The notes beneath the pieces are model-generated. The model made no database searches. It was not told the DNA's origin and saw only the letters and a program-made list of their open reading frames with translations. DNA of 64,000 nucleotides from an uncultured Prevotellaceae bacterium. Lineage in GTDB: Bacteria; Bacteroidota; Bacteroidia; Bacteroidales; Bacteroidaceae. The position numbers and the translations under genes are program-made. The stretch's first letter is position 1; each line of letters opens with the position of its first letter. Shown piece after piece: positions 54,471-63,757 of this stretch. The stretch lies in assembly GCA_946402905.1 (NCBI GenBank), contig CAMIYC010000001.1, positions 88,265 to 152,264 of the forward strand, read 5' to 3'.

Positions 54471-55459
54471 TTGATGACCTCCCCGAATCGTTTAGGTTTG
54501 ACATAAGTATTAATCAGAGGTGTGAACGCATTCATGATGAGTATGGCGAATGACATTCCCTCCGGGTAAGAACCCCAGTTGCGGATGACCACTGTGAGCA
54601 AACCGATAGCCACGCCGTAGATGAGTTGCCCGCGATGCGTCATCGGTGATGTGACATAGTCGGTGGCCATGAAGATGGCTCCGAGCAAGAGTCCACCGCT
54701 TAGTATGGCAGAGACAGGATCGGCGTAGACCGGGCTGGCCAGGTGGAGCAAGCCACAACATACAAATACGGTAGCGATGATGCTGACAGGTATATGCCAG
54801 GTGATGATTCGCTTGTAGAGCATGTATACCAGTCCGACAAGCAATGCGAGTGCACATACCTCACCGATAGTACCGGCACCCCCCTCCGGCACATTGCCGA
54901 GGAGCAAATGGAGAGCGTCGGGCATTTGGTCAAGCACGGAAGCATCGCCTGTCTTGATGGCTGTTTTCATCAGGCTCAGAGGTGTGGCTCCCGTCTGCGC
55001 ATCAACATAGCTGGTAAGCTGACCTACCTGAGGCCACGATGTCATCTGCGCAGGAAACGAGACAAGCAGGAAGCAACGTCCGACCAGTGCCGGGTTGAAG
55101 GGGTTGCATCCCAGTCCTCCAAAAGTCATCTTTCCGATGCCGATGGCCACTAATGCTCCGATGAGAATGATCCATATAGGGAGATTGGACGGCAAGTTGA
55201 ATCCCAGGAGCAAACCTGTGAGGATGGCCGACCCGTCGGTGACAGTAGGCTTTCGCCCCATAATATATTTTGAAATAGCCCACTCAAAGAAGACGCAGGC
55301 AGCCACACTGGCAGCACATACGACGGCAGAACCCAGACCAAAATAGAGGAAAGACACGAGCAGAGCAGGTATGAGGGCTATGATGACTCCATACATATTG
55401 CGCTCTACGGTGTCGCTGCCGTGTGCGTGTGGTGATAATGAAACTATAAACTTTGACAT
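54467..55459 (-). CDS. rnfD: Rnf complex subunit RnfD
   Basis: A membrane protein of 330 residues with about ten helices. The flavin-attachment motif is AQTGATPLS (Thr of TGAT), and VTDGSAILTGLLLGFNLPSN and FGGLGCNPFNPALVGR are typical. It lies 11 bases after rnfC and overlaps rnfG. Confidence 0.95.
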   Translation of the reverse strand: MSKFIVSLSPHAHGSDTVERNMYGVIIALIPALLVSFLYFGLGSAVVCAASVAACVFFEWAISKYIMGRKPTVTDGSAILTGLLLGFNLPSNLPIWIILIGALVAIGIGKMTFGGLGCNPFNPALVGRCFLLVSFPAQMTSWPQVGQLTSYVDAQTGATPLSLMKTAIKTGDASVLDQMPDALHLLLGNVPEGGAGTIGEVCALALLVGLVYMLYKRIITWHIPVSIIATVFVCCGLLHLASPVYADPVSAILSGGLLLGAIFMATDYVTSPMTHRGQLIYGVAIGLLTVVIRNWGSYPEGMSFAILIMNAFTPLINTYVKPKRFGEVIK

Positions 55460-55470
55460 TTTTCTATGAT

Positions 55471-56823
55471 TTATTTCTTAGCGTTACGGGCCCTTATAAT
55501 GCCCATTACGGTCGATTTACCTAAACGAATATTGTCGAGCAGCGGACGGTGGGCCGGACAAGTGAACATACAAGAGCCACACTCGATACAAGAAGTGATG
55601 TCTTCGGCCTCGGCTCTCTCCCACATGTGCTGAGCCGAAACAGTGGCCAGCAGATATGGCTCCAGTCCCATCGGGCAGGCACTCACACACTTAGCACATC
55701 TGATACAAGGCTGTGGCGCCTTGCGCAAAGCCTCATTGCCACTGATGATCGTGACACTATTGGTGCCTTTGCAGACGGGCACGTCTACAGAAGACAAAGC
55801 CCTGCCCATCATGGGGCCGCCAGCGAGTACTTTGTTGTCGCCCTCGGGCATACCGCCACAAGCTTCGATCAGGTCTTTCATCGGAGTGCCCATGCGCACG
55901 AGGAAATTGGCGGGATTCTTCAGTTGCTTGCCAGTCACTGTGGTATATCTCTCAAAGAGAGGTTTGTGTTTCATGACAGCCTGATAGACCGCAAAGGCAG
56001 TACCTACATTCTGCACGATAGCACCCACATTCACAGGGATGGCTGGAGGTGCAGGCACCTGCCGTCGAATGACAGCATCCACGAGTTGCTTTTCACCACC
56101 TTGAGGATACTTTTTAGCCAGCGGCACGATTTCGATGTCGTTTCTTGATGCAGTTTTCTGCTCAAAGAGCTGTATGGCAGCAGGCTTATTATCCTCAATG
56201 CCAATATAGCCTTTGTCGACCTTGGCAGCCTTCATAAGCAGCTCAAGGCCCACCAGTATTTCATCTGCATGCTCCATCATCAGCCGGTAGTCGGCAGTGA
56301 TATACGGTTCACACTCCACTCCATTGATAATCACACACTCAGCCTTTGCAGTGGGCGGGGGACATAATTTGATGAATGTGGGGAAGCCGGCACCTCCCAT
56401 GCCCGTGATTCCGGCATTCTTCACGCACTCCACGATTTTCTCCGGAGTGAGCTCAGGATGCGCCTCCAGAGTCTCGAGTTTGTCAGAGCGGTCGATACTC
56501 TCCTCCCATTCGTCACCTTCCACCTTAATAATAATAGACGGTTTTAAATATCCCGTTGCGTCGATGGCATTGTCAATTTTCAGTACCGTGCCCGACACTG
56601 ACGAGAATATCGGTGCGGAGACAAAACCGCCTGCCTCTGCTATCATAGTGCCCACTTTCACTTTGTCGCCCTTTGCGACCACGGGCTTTGCGGGAGCGCC
56701 TATGTGCTGAGACAGCGGGAACACCGCCTGCAAGGGCAATGCAGCCGGTACGGTTTTCACTTCTGATGAGAGTTTATTCTCTTCGGGGTGCACTCCTCCC
56801 ATTCTAAATGTTCTCAGTCTCAT
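55471..56823 (-). CDS. rnfC: Rnf complex subunit RnfC
   Basis: A protein of 450 residues with a flavin/NADH-binding domain (GMGGAGFPTFIK, about 145-160) and two 4Fe-4S motifs, CIRCAKCVSACP and CIECGSCMFTCP. It is the cytosolic electron-input subunit that accepts or donates electrons to NADH. The start at 56823 overlaps the rnfB stop (ATGA); a 43-residue longer reading lies inside rnfB. Confidence 0.95.
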   Translation of the reverse strand: MRLRTFRMGGVHPEENKLSSEVKTVPAALPLQAVFPLSQHIGAPAKPVVAKGDKVKVGTMIAEAGGFVSAPIFSSVSGTVLKIDNAIDATGYLKPSIIIKVEGDEWEESIDRSDKLETLEAHPELTPEKIVECVKNAGITGMGGAGFPTFIKLCPPPTAKAECVIINGVECEPYITADYRLMMEHADEILVGLELLMKAAKVDKGYIGIEDNKPAAIQLFEQKTASRNDIEIVPLAKKYPQGGEKQLVDAVIRRQVPAPPAIPVNVGAIVQNVGTAFAVYQAVMKHKPLFERYTTVTGKQLKNPANFLVRMGTPMKDLIEACGGMPEGDNKVLAGGPMMGRALSSVDVPVCKGTNSVTIISGNEALRKAPQPCIRCAKCVSACPMGLEPYLLATVSAQHMWERAEAEDITSCIECGSCMFTCPAHRPLLDNIRLGKSTVMGIIRARNAKK

Positions 56824-57737
56824 TTGCTCTCCTCCTTCACTATTTCTACATTGGAACTCATAGGTTGTTTCACACTGTCGGCGGCAGGAACCTCTGCGGG
56901 TTTCTCCTTGCGTGGCGGGAAATTGACGGCAACGATAGCCCCTGTGGGGCAAACGCTCTCACACTTGCGGCACAAGCGACACTTCTCCGGATCGATATAT
57001 GCCACGTTTGCCGTGACCGTGATGGCCTCAAACTTGCACTCCTTGGCGCATTTTCCACATCCGATACAAGCTGCCTGACATGCCTTGCGCGCCACGGCAC
57101 CTTTATCTTTATTGACACACCTTACATACAACCGGCGGTTCTTGGGTCCTTTCTTGCGCAGCTCGATGATATGACGTGGACAGGCTTTAGCACATGCGCC
57201 ACAAGCTGTACACTTCTCCTCGTCGACTTCAGGCAACCCCGTCTCCTGGTTGATAGCGATAGCCCCGAACTGACAGGCCTCGACGCAGTCGCCACATCCC
57301 AGACATCCAAAACCACAACCCGTCTCGCCTGCGCTGCAGGCATTCATCGCAGAACAGGTGCGCAGTCCATCGTAGATGGTGACACGAGGTCTGAGTTGGC
57401 ATGTGCCGTTGCATCTTACCACAGCTACCTTAGGCTCGGTATTGGCCATGGCCATGCCCAGCAAGTCGGCCACCTTGGTCATGACATCAGCGCCACCTAC
57501 GGGACAATTAAGCCCATCAAGCGAGCCGGCGTCGGCAGCCTTTACCAAAGCATCAGCCATACCCGAGCATCCCGGGTAGCCGCATCCGCCACAATTGGCT
57601 CCTGGGAGCACTTCGCTGACCAAAGCCAACCGCGGGTCTTCTTTCACGGCAAATTTCTTGGAGCAGAAGAACAAGATCACCGCCGCAACGAGAGCGATGC
57701 CTCCAAGTACAATTACCGCACTTAAAATAAAGTCCAT
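56820..57737 (-). CDS. rnfB: Rnf complex subunit RnfB (long form)
   Basis: A protein of 305 residues with a membrane helix (5-25), the Fe-S motif PGANCGGCGYPGCSG, and four ferredoxin-type motifs: CGFGCLGCGDCVEAC, CTACGACAKACP, CIGCGKCAKEC and CRLCRKCESVCP. It passes electrons from ferredoxin into the complex. The tail (KPAEVPAADSVKQ) is hydrophilic. It lies 28 bases after rseC. Confidence 0.95.
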   Translation of the reverse strand: MDFILSAVIVLGGIALVAAVILFFCSKKFAVKEDPRLALVSEVLPGANCGGCGYPGCSGMADALVKAADAGSLDGLNCPVGGADVMTKVADLLGMAMANTEPKVAVVRCNGTCQLRPRVTIYDGLRTCSAMNACSAGETGCGFGCLGCGDCVEACQFGAIAINQETGLPEVDEEKCTACGACAKACPRHIIELRKKGPKNRRLYVRCVNKDKGAVARKACQAACIGCGKCAKECKFEAITVTANVAYIDPEKCRLCRKCESVCPTGAIVAVNFPPRKEKPAEVPAADSVKQPMSSNVEIVKEESK

Positions 57738-57765
57738 AATGTTTGTATTTGTTAGTTATTGTAGA

Positions 57766-58179
57766 TTAATCTTCCAGGTAGAAGGCAAACTTTCTTGATA
57801 TTTTGTCTTTCAGAAGCCACAACAGCAAATAATATGGCCCCAGCGCGCCTACAGCCATGAGTGCCGCCCATCCTTCGTTCCGGGTAAGGTATAAAGCGAT
57901 AGCCAGGACTGCTACGATGACGAGGAAAGGGCATATAAATCCGAGCATGACAGCGTCGCGCCCATTTTGCCCACTCATAGAGAGCGTCACTATATCTCCA
58001 GCCTTATATTTTCCCATAGCATTAGCACATCTTACCTCCACCACTTTCTCCTTGCTCTCAGCTGCGCTGCAATGTGATGCCACTTTGCATGAGGCGCATG
58101 CGGAAGACTGCACGATGCGCACTTTCACGCCGTTTTCATCGACCGATTGTACAACACCTCCATGTGAAATCTTTTTCAT
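57766..58179 (-). CDS. rseC: RseC/MucC family membrane protein in the rnf operon
   Basis: A protein of 137 residues with four N-terminal cysteines (SSACASCKVASHC), two membrane helices (about 75-95, 100-120) and a basic tail, as in RseC/SoxR-reducing system proteins. In Bacteroidetes it regularly starts the rnf operon and is thought to support Rnf assembly or redox sensing. The ATG at 58179 is chosen; the 7 codons before it are upstream of family homology. A promoter stands 26 bases upstream. Confidence 0.87.
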   Translation of the reverse strand: MKKISHGGVVQSVDENGVKVRIVQSSACASCKVASHCSAAESKEKVVEVRCANAMGKYKAGDIVTLSMSGQNGRDAVMLGFICPFLVIVAVLAIALYLTRNEGWAALMAVGALGPYYLLLWLLKDKISRKFAFYLED

Positions 58180-58204
58180 TTTGCAATGTCGAGTTATCAA
58201 AATG

Positions 58205-58235
58205 CAAAAATAATACTATTTATCAATTCTACAAA
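58205..58235 (-). promoter_or_regulatory. Promoter of the rseC-rnf operon
   Basis: On the minus strand TTTG (58235-58232), 19 bases, TATTTTTG (58212-58205). The leader is about 22 bases. Confidence 0.75.
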
Positions 58236-58267
58236 CGAAAAAAAGGTTTTTCTTTTGTTTTTTTATC

Positions 58268-58279
58268 GAAAACGTTTTC
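58268..58279. promoter_or_regulatory. Perfect palindrome GAAAACGTTTTC, candidate operator
   Basis: A 12-bp perfect palindrome with a central CG, of the shape bound by LacI-family repressors. It lies 33 bases beyond the rnf -33 box and 71 bases before the -33 box of the glycan locus, so either could be its target. Confidence 0.4.
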
Positions 58280-58349
58280 AACACTCTCTGCGCAATGAAG
58301 CCTGATTGTCTGCAACAATATAACATTAATTTACAAAAAACTTGTTTTT

Positions 58350-58381
58350 TTTGGGGATAAACCATTTTTTTATTAACTTTG
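58350..58381 (+). promoter_or_regulatory. Promoter of the glycan locus
   Basis: TTTG (58350-58353), 20 bases, TAACTTTG (58374-58381). Transcription from about 58386 would leave a leader of about 160 bases. Confidence 0.75.
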
Positions 58382-58385
58382 CATC

Positions 58386-58546
58386 GTAATATCATTGACA
58401 TTCAGCGCAAGCATTTGAAAACCAGATGTTTAGTTGTCTAATCAAGCAATGAGTAGAATGTATCTTGCACCACAGACAGGTGTGAGAACAATTAATATGT
58501 AATTAACATTATTCCTTATTTGGAAATCAAAAAAAATATCACTGCA
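58386..58546 (+). other. Long untranslated leader of the glycan locus
   Basis: No reading frame of note. CACC/GGTG around ACAGACA near 58475 can form a small hairpin. Most other leaders in this window are 15-80 bases; antitermination leaders are known at Bacteroides polysaccharide loci, but no UpxY-like gene is visible here. Confidence 0.4.
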
Positions 58547-59713
58547 ATGAAAAAGGTATATCTTTGTCTGGCTCACATGAGCGGAAATGAAATGAAATAT
58601 ATACAGGAGGCTTTCGACACCAACTGGGTGGTGCCCCTTGGCCCCAACGTCAATGCTTTTGAGGAGGACTTGGAGCGTTTCGCCGGCGAGAACAAGAAAG
58701 TGGTGGCCCTTGCATCGGGCACTGCTGCCGTGCATCTGGCGATGGTATGCCTTGGCGTATCAAAAGGCGACGAGGTCATCTGCCAGAGTTTTACTTTTGC
58801 CGCCTCCTGCAACCCTGCTGTCTATCTCGGCGCCACTCCTGTCTTTGTAGGTTCAGAGGAAGCCACCTGGAACATGGATCCCAACAAGCTTGAAGACGCC
58901 ATCAAAGACCGTATCCGTAAGACAGGCAAGAAGCCAAAGGCCATCGTGCCGGTATATATGTATGGCATGCCTGCTTATATTGATGAGATCATGGAGATAG
59001 CCAACCGCTACGAAATACCGGTGATAGAAGACTCGGCCGAGGCATTCGGTTCCAGGTATAAAGGCAAGATGACTGGCGCAATAGGCCGTTTTGGCATCAT
59101 GAGTTTCAACGGCAACAAGATGATCACCACCTCTGGTGGCGGAGCCTTGGTCTGCCCTAACGAAGAGACCAAGAAGAGAGTGATGTTTTATGCCACCCAG
59201 GCCCGCGAGAACAAGCCCTACTACCTGCATGAGGAGATTGGTTTCAACTACCGTATGAGTAATGTATGCGCCGGTATCGGCCGTGGCCAGATGACCATCG
59301 CCGACGAACACATCAAGCACCACCAGCGTATCGCCCGCCTTTACGCAGAGGCATTCAGCGAGACAGAAGAGATCAAGGTACACTTGGCTCCCGAGTCGTA
59401 TATGGAGCCCAACTACTGGCTAAGCACCATCACATTTGAGAAGTCGCAATCCAATGGAGTATATGGCATAGCCTGTGAGCCCAACGACCAAGTGATGAAA
59501 GCCATGAAAGCCCTTTCGGACATTGGAATAGAAACCCGCCCACTGTGGAAGCCGATGCACAGTCAGCCTGTATATAAGGACGCTCCCGCCTATGTGGACG
59601 GCACTTCTGAACGTTTGTTCCAGAAAGGATTATGTCTGCCCTCCGGTCCTTGTGTGACCGATGAAGACATCGAGCGGATTGTGAAGACCCTGAAAGCGTG
59701 TGTTGCCCAATAA
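58547..59713 (+). CDS. DegT/DnrJ/EryC1/StrS sugar aminotransferase (PglE-like)
   Basis: A protein of 388 residues. The PLP lysine is in MSFNGNKMITTSGGG, and SGTAAVHLAMVCLGV and VIEDSAEAFGSRYKG are family motifs. It should transaminate a UDP-4-keto-6-deoxy-HexNAc, the product of the dehydratase encoded next. The ATG at 58547 is used instead of a TTG at 58520. It opens the locus aminotransferase-dehydratase-GT4, with an acetyltransferase 3 kb on. Confidence 0.9.
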   Translation: MKKVYLCLAHMSGNEMKYIQEAFDTNWVVPLGPNVNAFEEDLERFAGENKKVVALASGTAAVHLAMVCLGVSKGDEVICQSFTFAASCNPAVYLGATPVFVGSEEATWNMDPNKLEDAIKDRIRKTGKKPKAIVPVYMYGMPAYIDEIMEIANRYEIPVIEDSAEAFGSRYKGKMTGAIGRFGIMSFNGNKMITTSGGGALVCPNEETKKRVMFYATQARENKPYYLHEEIGFNYRMSNVCAGIGRGQMTIADEHIKHHQRIARLYAEAFSETEEIKVHLAPESYMEPNYWLSTITFEKSQSNGVYGIACEPNDQVMKAMKALSDIGIETRPLWKPMHSQPVYKDAPAYVDGTSERLFQKGLCLPSGPCVTDEDIERIVKTLKACVAQ

Positions 59714-59725
59714 CGCCCCGACCTC

Positions 59726-61672
59726 ATGAAAGATCTGTTTAAAAAATTACTTAACTGGTATTTCACTAAAAAAGCCCTCCCCTACTGGGCGGTATTACTG
59801 CTTGACTGCGTGATCTGCTATCTGTCGGGGTTGTTTGTGTTCTGGTTTCTGACCAGCACTCAAGGTGTGCTCAGCCATATCATCCCTGTATCAGAGACGA
59901 TTTTCGTCTATATGATTTTCAACCTGATCGGGTTCAGGGTGTTTCACACCTATTCGGGGGTGGTCAGATATTCGTCTTTTGTCGACTTGCGGCGTGTGGG
60001 TTATGCCATGGCACTCTCTTGCTTCATCGCGGAGGTAATCCACTATCCACTGCTATATTTTTATTTAGACTACCGTTCCTCCACACACACACTGATGTTC
60101 TATCCCCTTAACGGTCGTCAGATTCTGGCCATGTATGTGCTGGCCATGATATTGATGTGGGTATGGCGTGTGATAGTGAAGACCATCTTCGACGTTTCTT
60201 ACCAGAAAGAGAAAGCCCTGCGCACCCTGGTTTACGGTGTTCGTGACGGAGGTGTGGGCCTTGCCAAAAATATCCGCAACCAGAAGGACGCCGAATTTTC
60301 CCTTCAAGGATTCCTGACCCATGACAAGAGTTATAAAGGAAAGATCCTGATGGGCGAGAAGGTATATATCGCTGACGAGAATCTACCCAAGCTTCTCAAG
60401 AAGTATGACATTCAGGCGGTCTTGATATCCCCTCTCCAGAACGAGCGGTTCAGGAAAGACCAAGCGCTGCAAGACATCCTGATCAATTCCGACGTGAAGA
60501 TCTTCATGACCGAAGGTACCAAGGAATGGTCAAAAGACAGCAAGATCAACACTTCGCTCATGAAACAGATCAGCGTCGAAGACCTGTTGCCCCGTGATGA
60601 GATTGAGGTTAACATGGAGAAAGTGGGTGAGATGCTGACAGGCAAGAAGATACTGGTGACAGGCTCAGCCGGGTCCATCGGTTCTGAGATCGTACGCCAG
60701 ATCAGTGAGTACAATCCCTCGGAGCTGATGCTGATAGACTCCGCCGAGACTCCCCAGCACGACATCCGCCTGATGATGGCCCGTCGCTGGCCAGACATCA
60801 AGACCTCCACCGTAGTCGGCTCTATCTCCAATGCCCACCGTATGGAAAACATCTTCGAGATGTTCCGTCCAGACTACGTTTTCCATGCTGCAGCTTATAA
60901 GCATGTGCCTATGATGGAAGACAATCCGAGTGAGAGTATCCAGAACAACATCTACGGCACCAAGGTGATGGCCGACCTGAGCGTGAAATACGGCGTGAAG
61001 AAGTTTGTGATGTTGTCGACAGACAAAGCCGTGAATCCCACCAACGTGATGGGTTGCAGCAAGCGTATCTGCGAGATTTATGTCCAGAGTCTCGACAAAG
61101 CCATCAAGGAAGGTAAAGTAAAGGGTGTGACACAATTCGTGACCACGCGTTTTGGCAATGTCCTTGGCAGCAATGGTTCTGTCATACCACTTTTCGAGCG
61201 TCAGATCAAAGCCGGCGGTCCTGTGACGGTCACCGACGAGCGCATCATCCGTTTCTTCATGCTTATTCCCGAAGCCTGCAAACTGGTATTGGAGGCCGGC
61301 ACTCACGGCAGGGGTGGCGAGATTTTCGTATTCGACATGGGCGAGCCCGTAAGGATAGCCGATCTGGCTAAGCGTATGATCCGGCTCAGTGGTGCCAAGA
61401 ACGTGGAGATCAAATACACTGGTCTTCGTCCCGGCGAGAAACTTTATGAGGAAGTCTTGTCAACGGAGGAGAACACCAAGCCAAGTTTCCATGAGAAGAT
61501 ACGTATAGCCGAAGTGCGCGAATACGACTATGCCGACGTGGAGAAAGACATCGAAGAGCTCATGCGCATCTCAGACACCTACGACGCCATGGCCATTGTA
61601 GGCAAGATGAAGGCGATGGTTCCCGAATATGTGTCGAATAATTCTATCTACTCCCAATTAGACAAAGCATGA
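59726..61672 (+). CDS. Membrane UDP-HexNAc 4,6-dehydratase (PglF/WbpM-like)
   Basis: A protein of 648 residues: four membrane helices (about 18-160), a first Rossmann-like domain, then the dehydratase domain with GSAGSIGSEIVRQ, STDKAVNPTNVMGCSKR (Met-x3-Lys in place of Tyr-x3-Lys, as in WbpM/PglF) and RFGNVLGSNGSV. It converts UDP-GlcNAc to the 4-keto-6-deoxy sugar for bacillosamine or similar sugars. It overlaps the GT4 gene by ATGA. Confidence 0.93.
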   Translation: MKDLFKKLLNWYFTKKALPYWAVLLLDCVICYLSGLFVFWFLTSTQGVLSHIIPVSETIFVYMIFNLIGFRVFHTYSGVVRYSSFVDLRRVGYAMALSCFIAEVIHYPLLYFYLDYRSSTHTLMFYPLNGRQILAMYVLAMILMWVWRVIVKTIFDVSYQKEKALRTLVYGVRDGGVGLAKNIRNQKDAEFSLQGFLTHDKSYKGKILMGEKVYIADENLPKLLKKYDIQAVLISPLQNERFRKDQALQDILINSDVKIFMTEGTKEWSKDSKINTSLMKQISVEDLLPRDEIEVNMEKVGEMLTGKKILVTGSAGSIGSEIVRQISEYNPSELMLIDSAETPQHDIRLMMARRWPDIKTSTVVGSISNAHRMENIFEMFRPDYVFHAAAYKHVPMMEDNPSESIQNNIYGTKVMADLSVKYGVKKFVMLSTDKAVNPTNVMGCSKRICEIYVQSLDKAIKEGKVKGVTQFVTTRFGNVLGSNGSVIPLFERQIKAGGPVTVTDERIIRFFMLIPEACKLVLEAGTHGRGGEIFVFDMGEPVRIADLAKRMIRLSGAKNVEIKYTGLRPGEKLYEEVLSTEENTKPSFHEKIRIAEVREYDYADVEKDIEELMRISDTYDAMAIVGKMKAMVPEYVSNNSIYSQLDKA

Positions 61673-62820
61673 GGAAATTAGTACGTGTCACTACTTCCGA
61701 CATCAGCCTGAGTACTTTGCTAAGAGGTCAACTTGGCTTTTTGAACCAATATTTTGAGGTAGTGGCCGTCTCGGCTGACACAGGTCTTTCCGATGGTGTC
61801 AGGAAACGCGAGGGCATCCGTGTGATCAACATCCCAATAGAGCGTGAGATCTCATTGGCCAAAGACCTCCGTTCGCTCTATCTCCTCTATCGCCTGCTGA
61901 GAAAAGAGAAGCCATCCATTCTCCATGCCAACACGCCTAAAGGCAGTCTTCTTGCCATGACAGCCGGATGGGCCGCACGCATTCCGCATCGTATATATTT
62001 GGTGACAGGGCTCCGTTTTCAGGGAGAGCAAGGAGTGCTCAAACTGATTCTCAAGACGATGGAGCGCATCACTTGCCATTTTGCCACCCTTGTCATCCCG
62101 GAGGGCACCGGTGTGAAGAAAGCCCTTCAGTCCGAACATATCACCAAGAAGCCCCTGCATGTACTTCACTATGGCAACATCACCGGCAAGGACACTTCCT
62201 ACTTTTCTATCGAGAATACTGAGCAGCAATATGGATCCAGAGAAGCGTTCAGGCAGGAGCTGGGTTTTAATGCCGATGATTTTGTGTTTATCTTCATCGG
62301 TAGGATTGTGAAAGATAAAGGTATCAACGAACTGGCCTCCAGTCTGCGTCGCCTTCGCCCGGAGTATCCACATCTCAAACTGCTTTTAGTGGGATGGTGG
62401 GAGTCAGAAGCCGACAGCATATCTTCAGACAACGACACGTTTTTGCGCCAAGACGAGGGTACACGATACGTAGGCTATCAGGACGACATACGCCCCTATC
62501 TCATGGCCGCCGACGCATTGGTTTTCCCCAGTTACAGAGAAGGCTTCCCCAATGTTATCCTGGAAGCCGGCAGCATGGGACTGCCGTCTATCGTCACAGA
62601 CATCAATGGCTGTAATGAAGTCATAAAAAACGGAGTAAACGGCCATATTATCCCACCTCGCGACGAGACCGCACTCTACGAAGCGATGAGGCAGTGGATC
62701 AACGATCCCTCTGCGATAAGGAAGATGTCAGAATCATCCAGGCGAGTGATTCAGGAAAGATATGAACAGAAAGATGTATGGAATGCCCTATTAAAAATGT
62801 ATCAATCACTTGAGATTTAA
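61669..62820 (+). CDS. GT4 family glycosyltransferase
   Basis: A protein of 383 residues of the GT-B fold. The donor-binding motif is SYREGFPNVILEAGSMGLP (Glu-x7-Glu), and FIGRIVKDKGINEL starts the C-terminal domain. PglA-like enzymes of this family add a HexNAc to an undecaprenyl-linked diNAcBac. Start coupled to the dehydratase. Acceptor unknown. Confidence 0.9.
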   Translation: MRKLVRVTTSDISLSTLLRGQLGFLNQYFEVVAVSADTGLSDGVRKREGIRVINIPIEREISLAKDLRSLYLLYRLLRKEKPSILHANTPKGSLLAMTAGWAARIPHRIYLVTGLRFQGEQGVLKLILKTMERITCHFATLVIPEGTGVKKALQSEHITKKPLHVLHYGNITGKDTSYFSIENTEQQYGSREAFRQELGFNADDFVFIFIGRIVKDKGINELASSLRRLRPEYPHLKLLLVGWWESEADSISSDNDTFLRQDEGTRYVGYQDDIRPYLMAADALVFPSYREGFPNVILEAGSMGLPSIVTDINGCNEVIKNGVNGHIIPPRDETALYEAMRQWINDPSAIRKMSESSRRVIQERYEQKDVWNALLKMYQSLEI

Positions 62821-62905
62821 TGCCCAATGACACTAAATTAACACAAAAATGACACCAAAATAGATATTTTATGGCAAAACACTTTCAAAGAAGAAAAAAA
62901 AACAC

Positions 62906-62913
62906 TAATTTTG
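62906..62913 (+). promoter_or_regulatory. -7 box TAATTTTG of the acetyltransferase gene
   Basis: Located 72 bases before the ATG at 62985 in the 164-base gap after the GT4 gene; TTTC stands near -33. The gene can therefore be transcribed separately. Confidence 0.55.
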
Positions 62914-62984
62914 CAAGATAGTAATGGTACAACAGCCATCACTATGCGAAGTATTTAAACAACGTTAGAATTTATTTCAACAAG

Positions 62985-63629
62985 ATGAAAAAAGACATAG
63001 CTATCTTTGGTGCCGGTGGTTTGGGACGTGAAATCGCCTGTATCATCAGTCGAATCAACCATGTGGCAGATCAATGGAATCTCATTGGTTTTTTCGATGA
63101 CGAAAAAAAGAAAGGCTACGATACAGGATATGGTAAGATTATTGGAGACATGGATGACCTGAACCATTATGACAAACCACTAAATATTGTAGTAGCGATA
63201 GGCAACCCCCAAAGTGTAAAAAATGTGGTGAGTCGCATCACCAATCCAGCAATAGACTTTCCCAACATCATCGGCATATCGTCTTTGCTTCTCGACAAGA
63301 ACAGCCTGAAAATCGGCAAGGGTAACATCATCACCTACAATTGCAGTGTATCGTGCAATGTGACCATCGGCGACTTTAACATCATCGACGGCTACATCAC
63401 CATTGGTCACGACTGTGTGTTTGGCGATTACAATGCCCTGATGCATGGCACGCGCATCTCAGGCGAGGTGAATATCGGCGACAGCAATTTCTTCGGCACC
63501 AACTCCATCGTGCTTCAATGTGTGAAGGTGGGCAACAACAACATTATCGGTGCCAACACCTTAATAAAATATGACACAGAGGATGACTCCACCTATGTAG
63601 GCAGTCCGGCACGCAAGCTCATCAAATAA
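62985..63629 (+). CDS. PglD/NeuD-like sugar O- or N-acetyltransferase
   Basis: A protein of 214 residues: an N-terminal Rossmann-like half (IFGAGGLGREIACII) and a left-handed beta-helix with hexapeptide repeats (about 105-205, e.g. IGKGNIITYNCSVSCN, TIGHDCVFGDYNALMHG). The catalytic His is in ITIGHDC. PglD acetylates the 4-amino sugar made by PglE. With the aminotransferase and dehydratase it completes a UDP-diNAc-trideoxyhexose pathway. Its spacer and text are more AT-rich than the neighbours. Confidence 0.9.
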   Translation: MKKDIAIFGAGGLGREIACIISRINHVADQWNLIGFFDDEKKKGYDTGYGKIIGDMDDLNHYDKPLNIVVAIGNPQSVKNVVSRITNPAIDFPNIIGISSLLLDKNSLKIGKGNIITYNCSVSCNVTIGDFNIIDGYITIGHDCVFGDYNALMHGTRISGEVNIGDSNFFGTNSIVLQCVKVGNNNIIGANTLIKYDTEDDSTYVGSPARKLIK

Positions 63630-63662
63630 GACAAGCATTACTTTTCTAAGCATACGAGAGAT

Positions 63663-63684
63663 CATGGCAAATGCCATGGTTTTT
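63663..63684 (+). terminator. Terminator after the acetyltransferase gene
   Basis: CATGGCA and TGCCATG pair around AA, followed by GTTTTTT. Confidence 0.8.
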
Positions 63685-63701
63685 TGTTGCTGCCTATCAA
63701 A

Positions 63702-63738
63702 AAGCCATCCCCATGCGATGACCGCACGGGGATGGCTT
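63702..63738 (-). terminator. Terminator of the elongation factor gene
   Basis: AAGCCATCCCC (63702-63712) pairs with GGGGATGGCTT (63728-63738). It lies behind the minus-strand EF-G stop. Confidence 0.8.
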
Positions 63739-63757
63739 ATATTTAATTGACAAAAGA

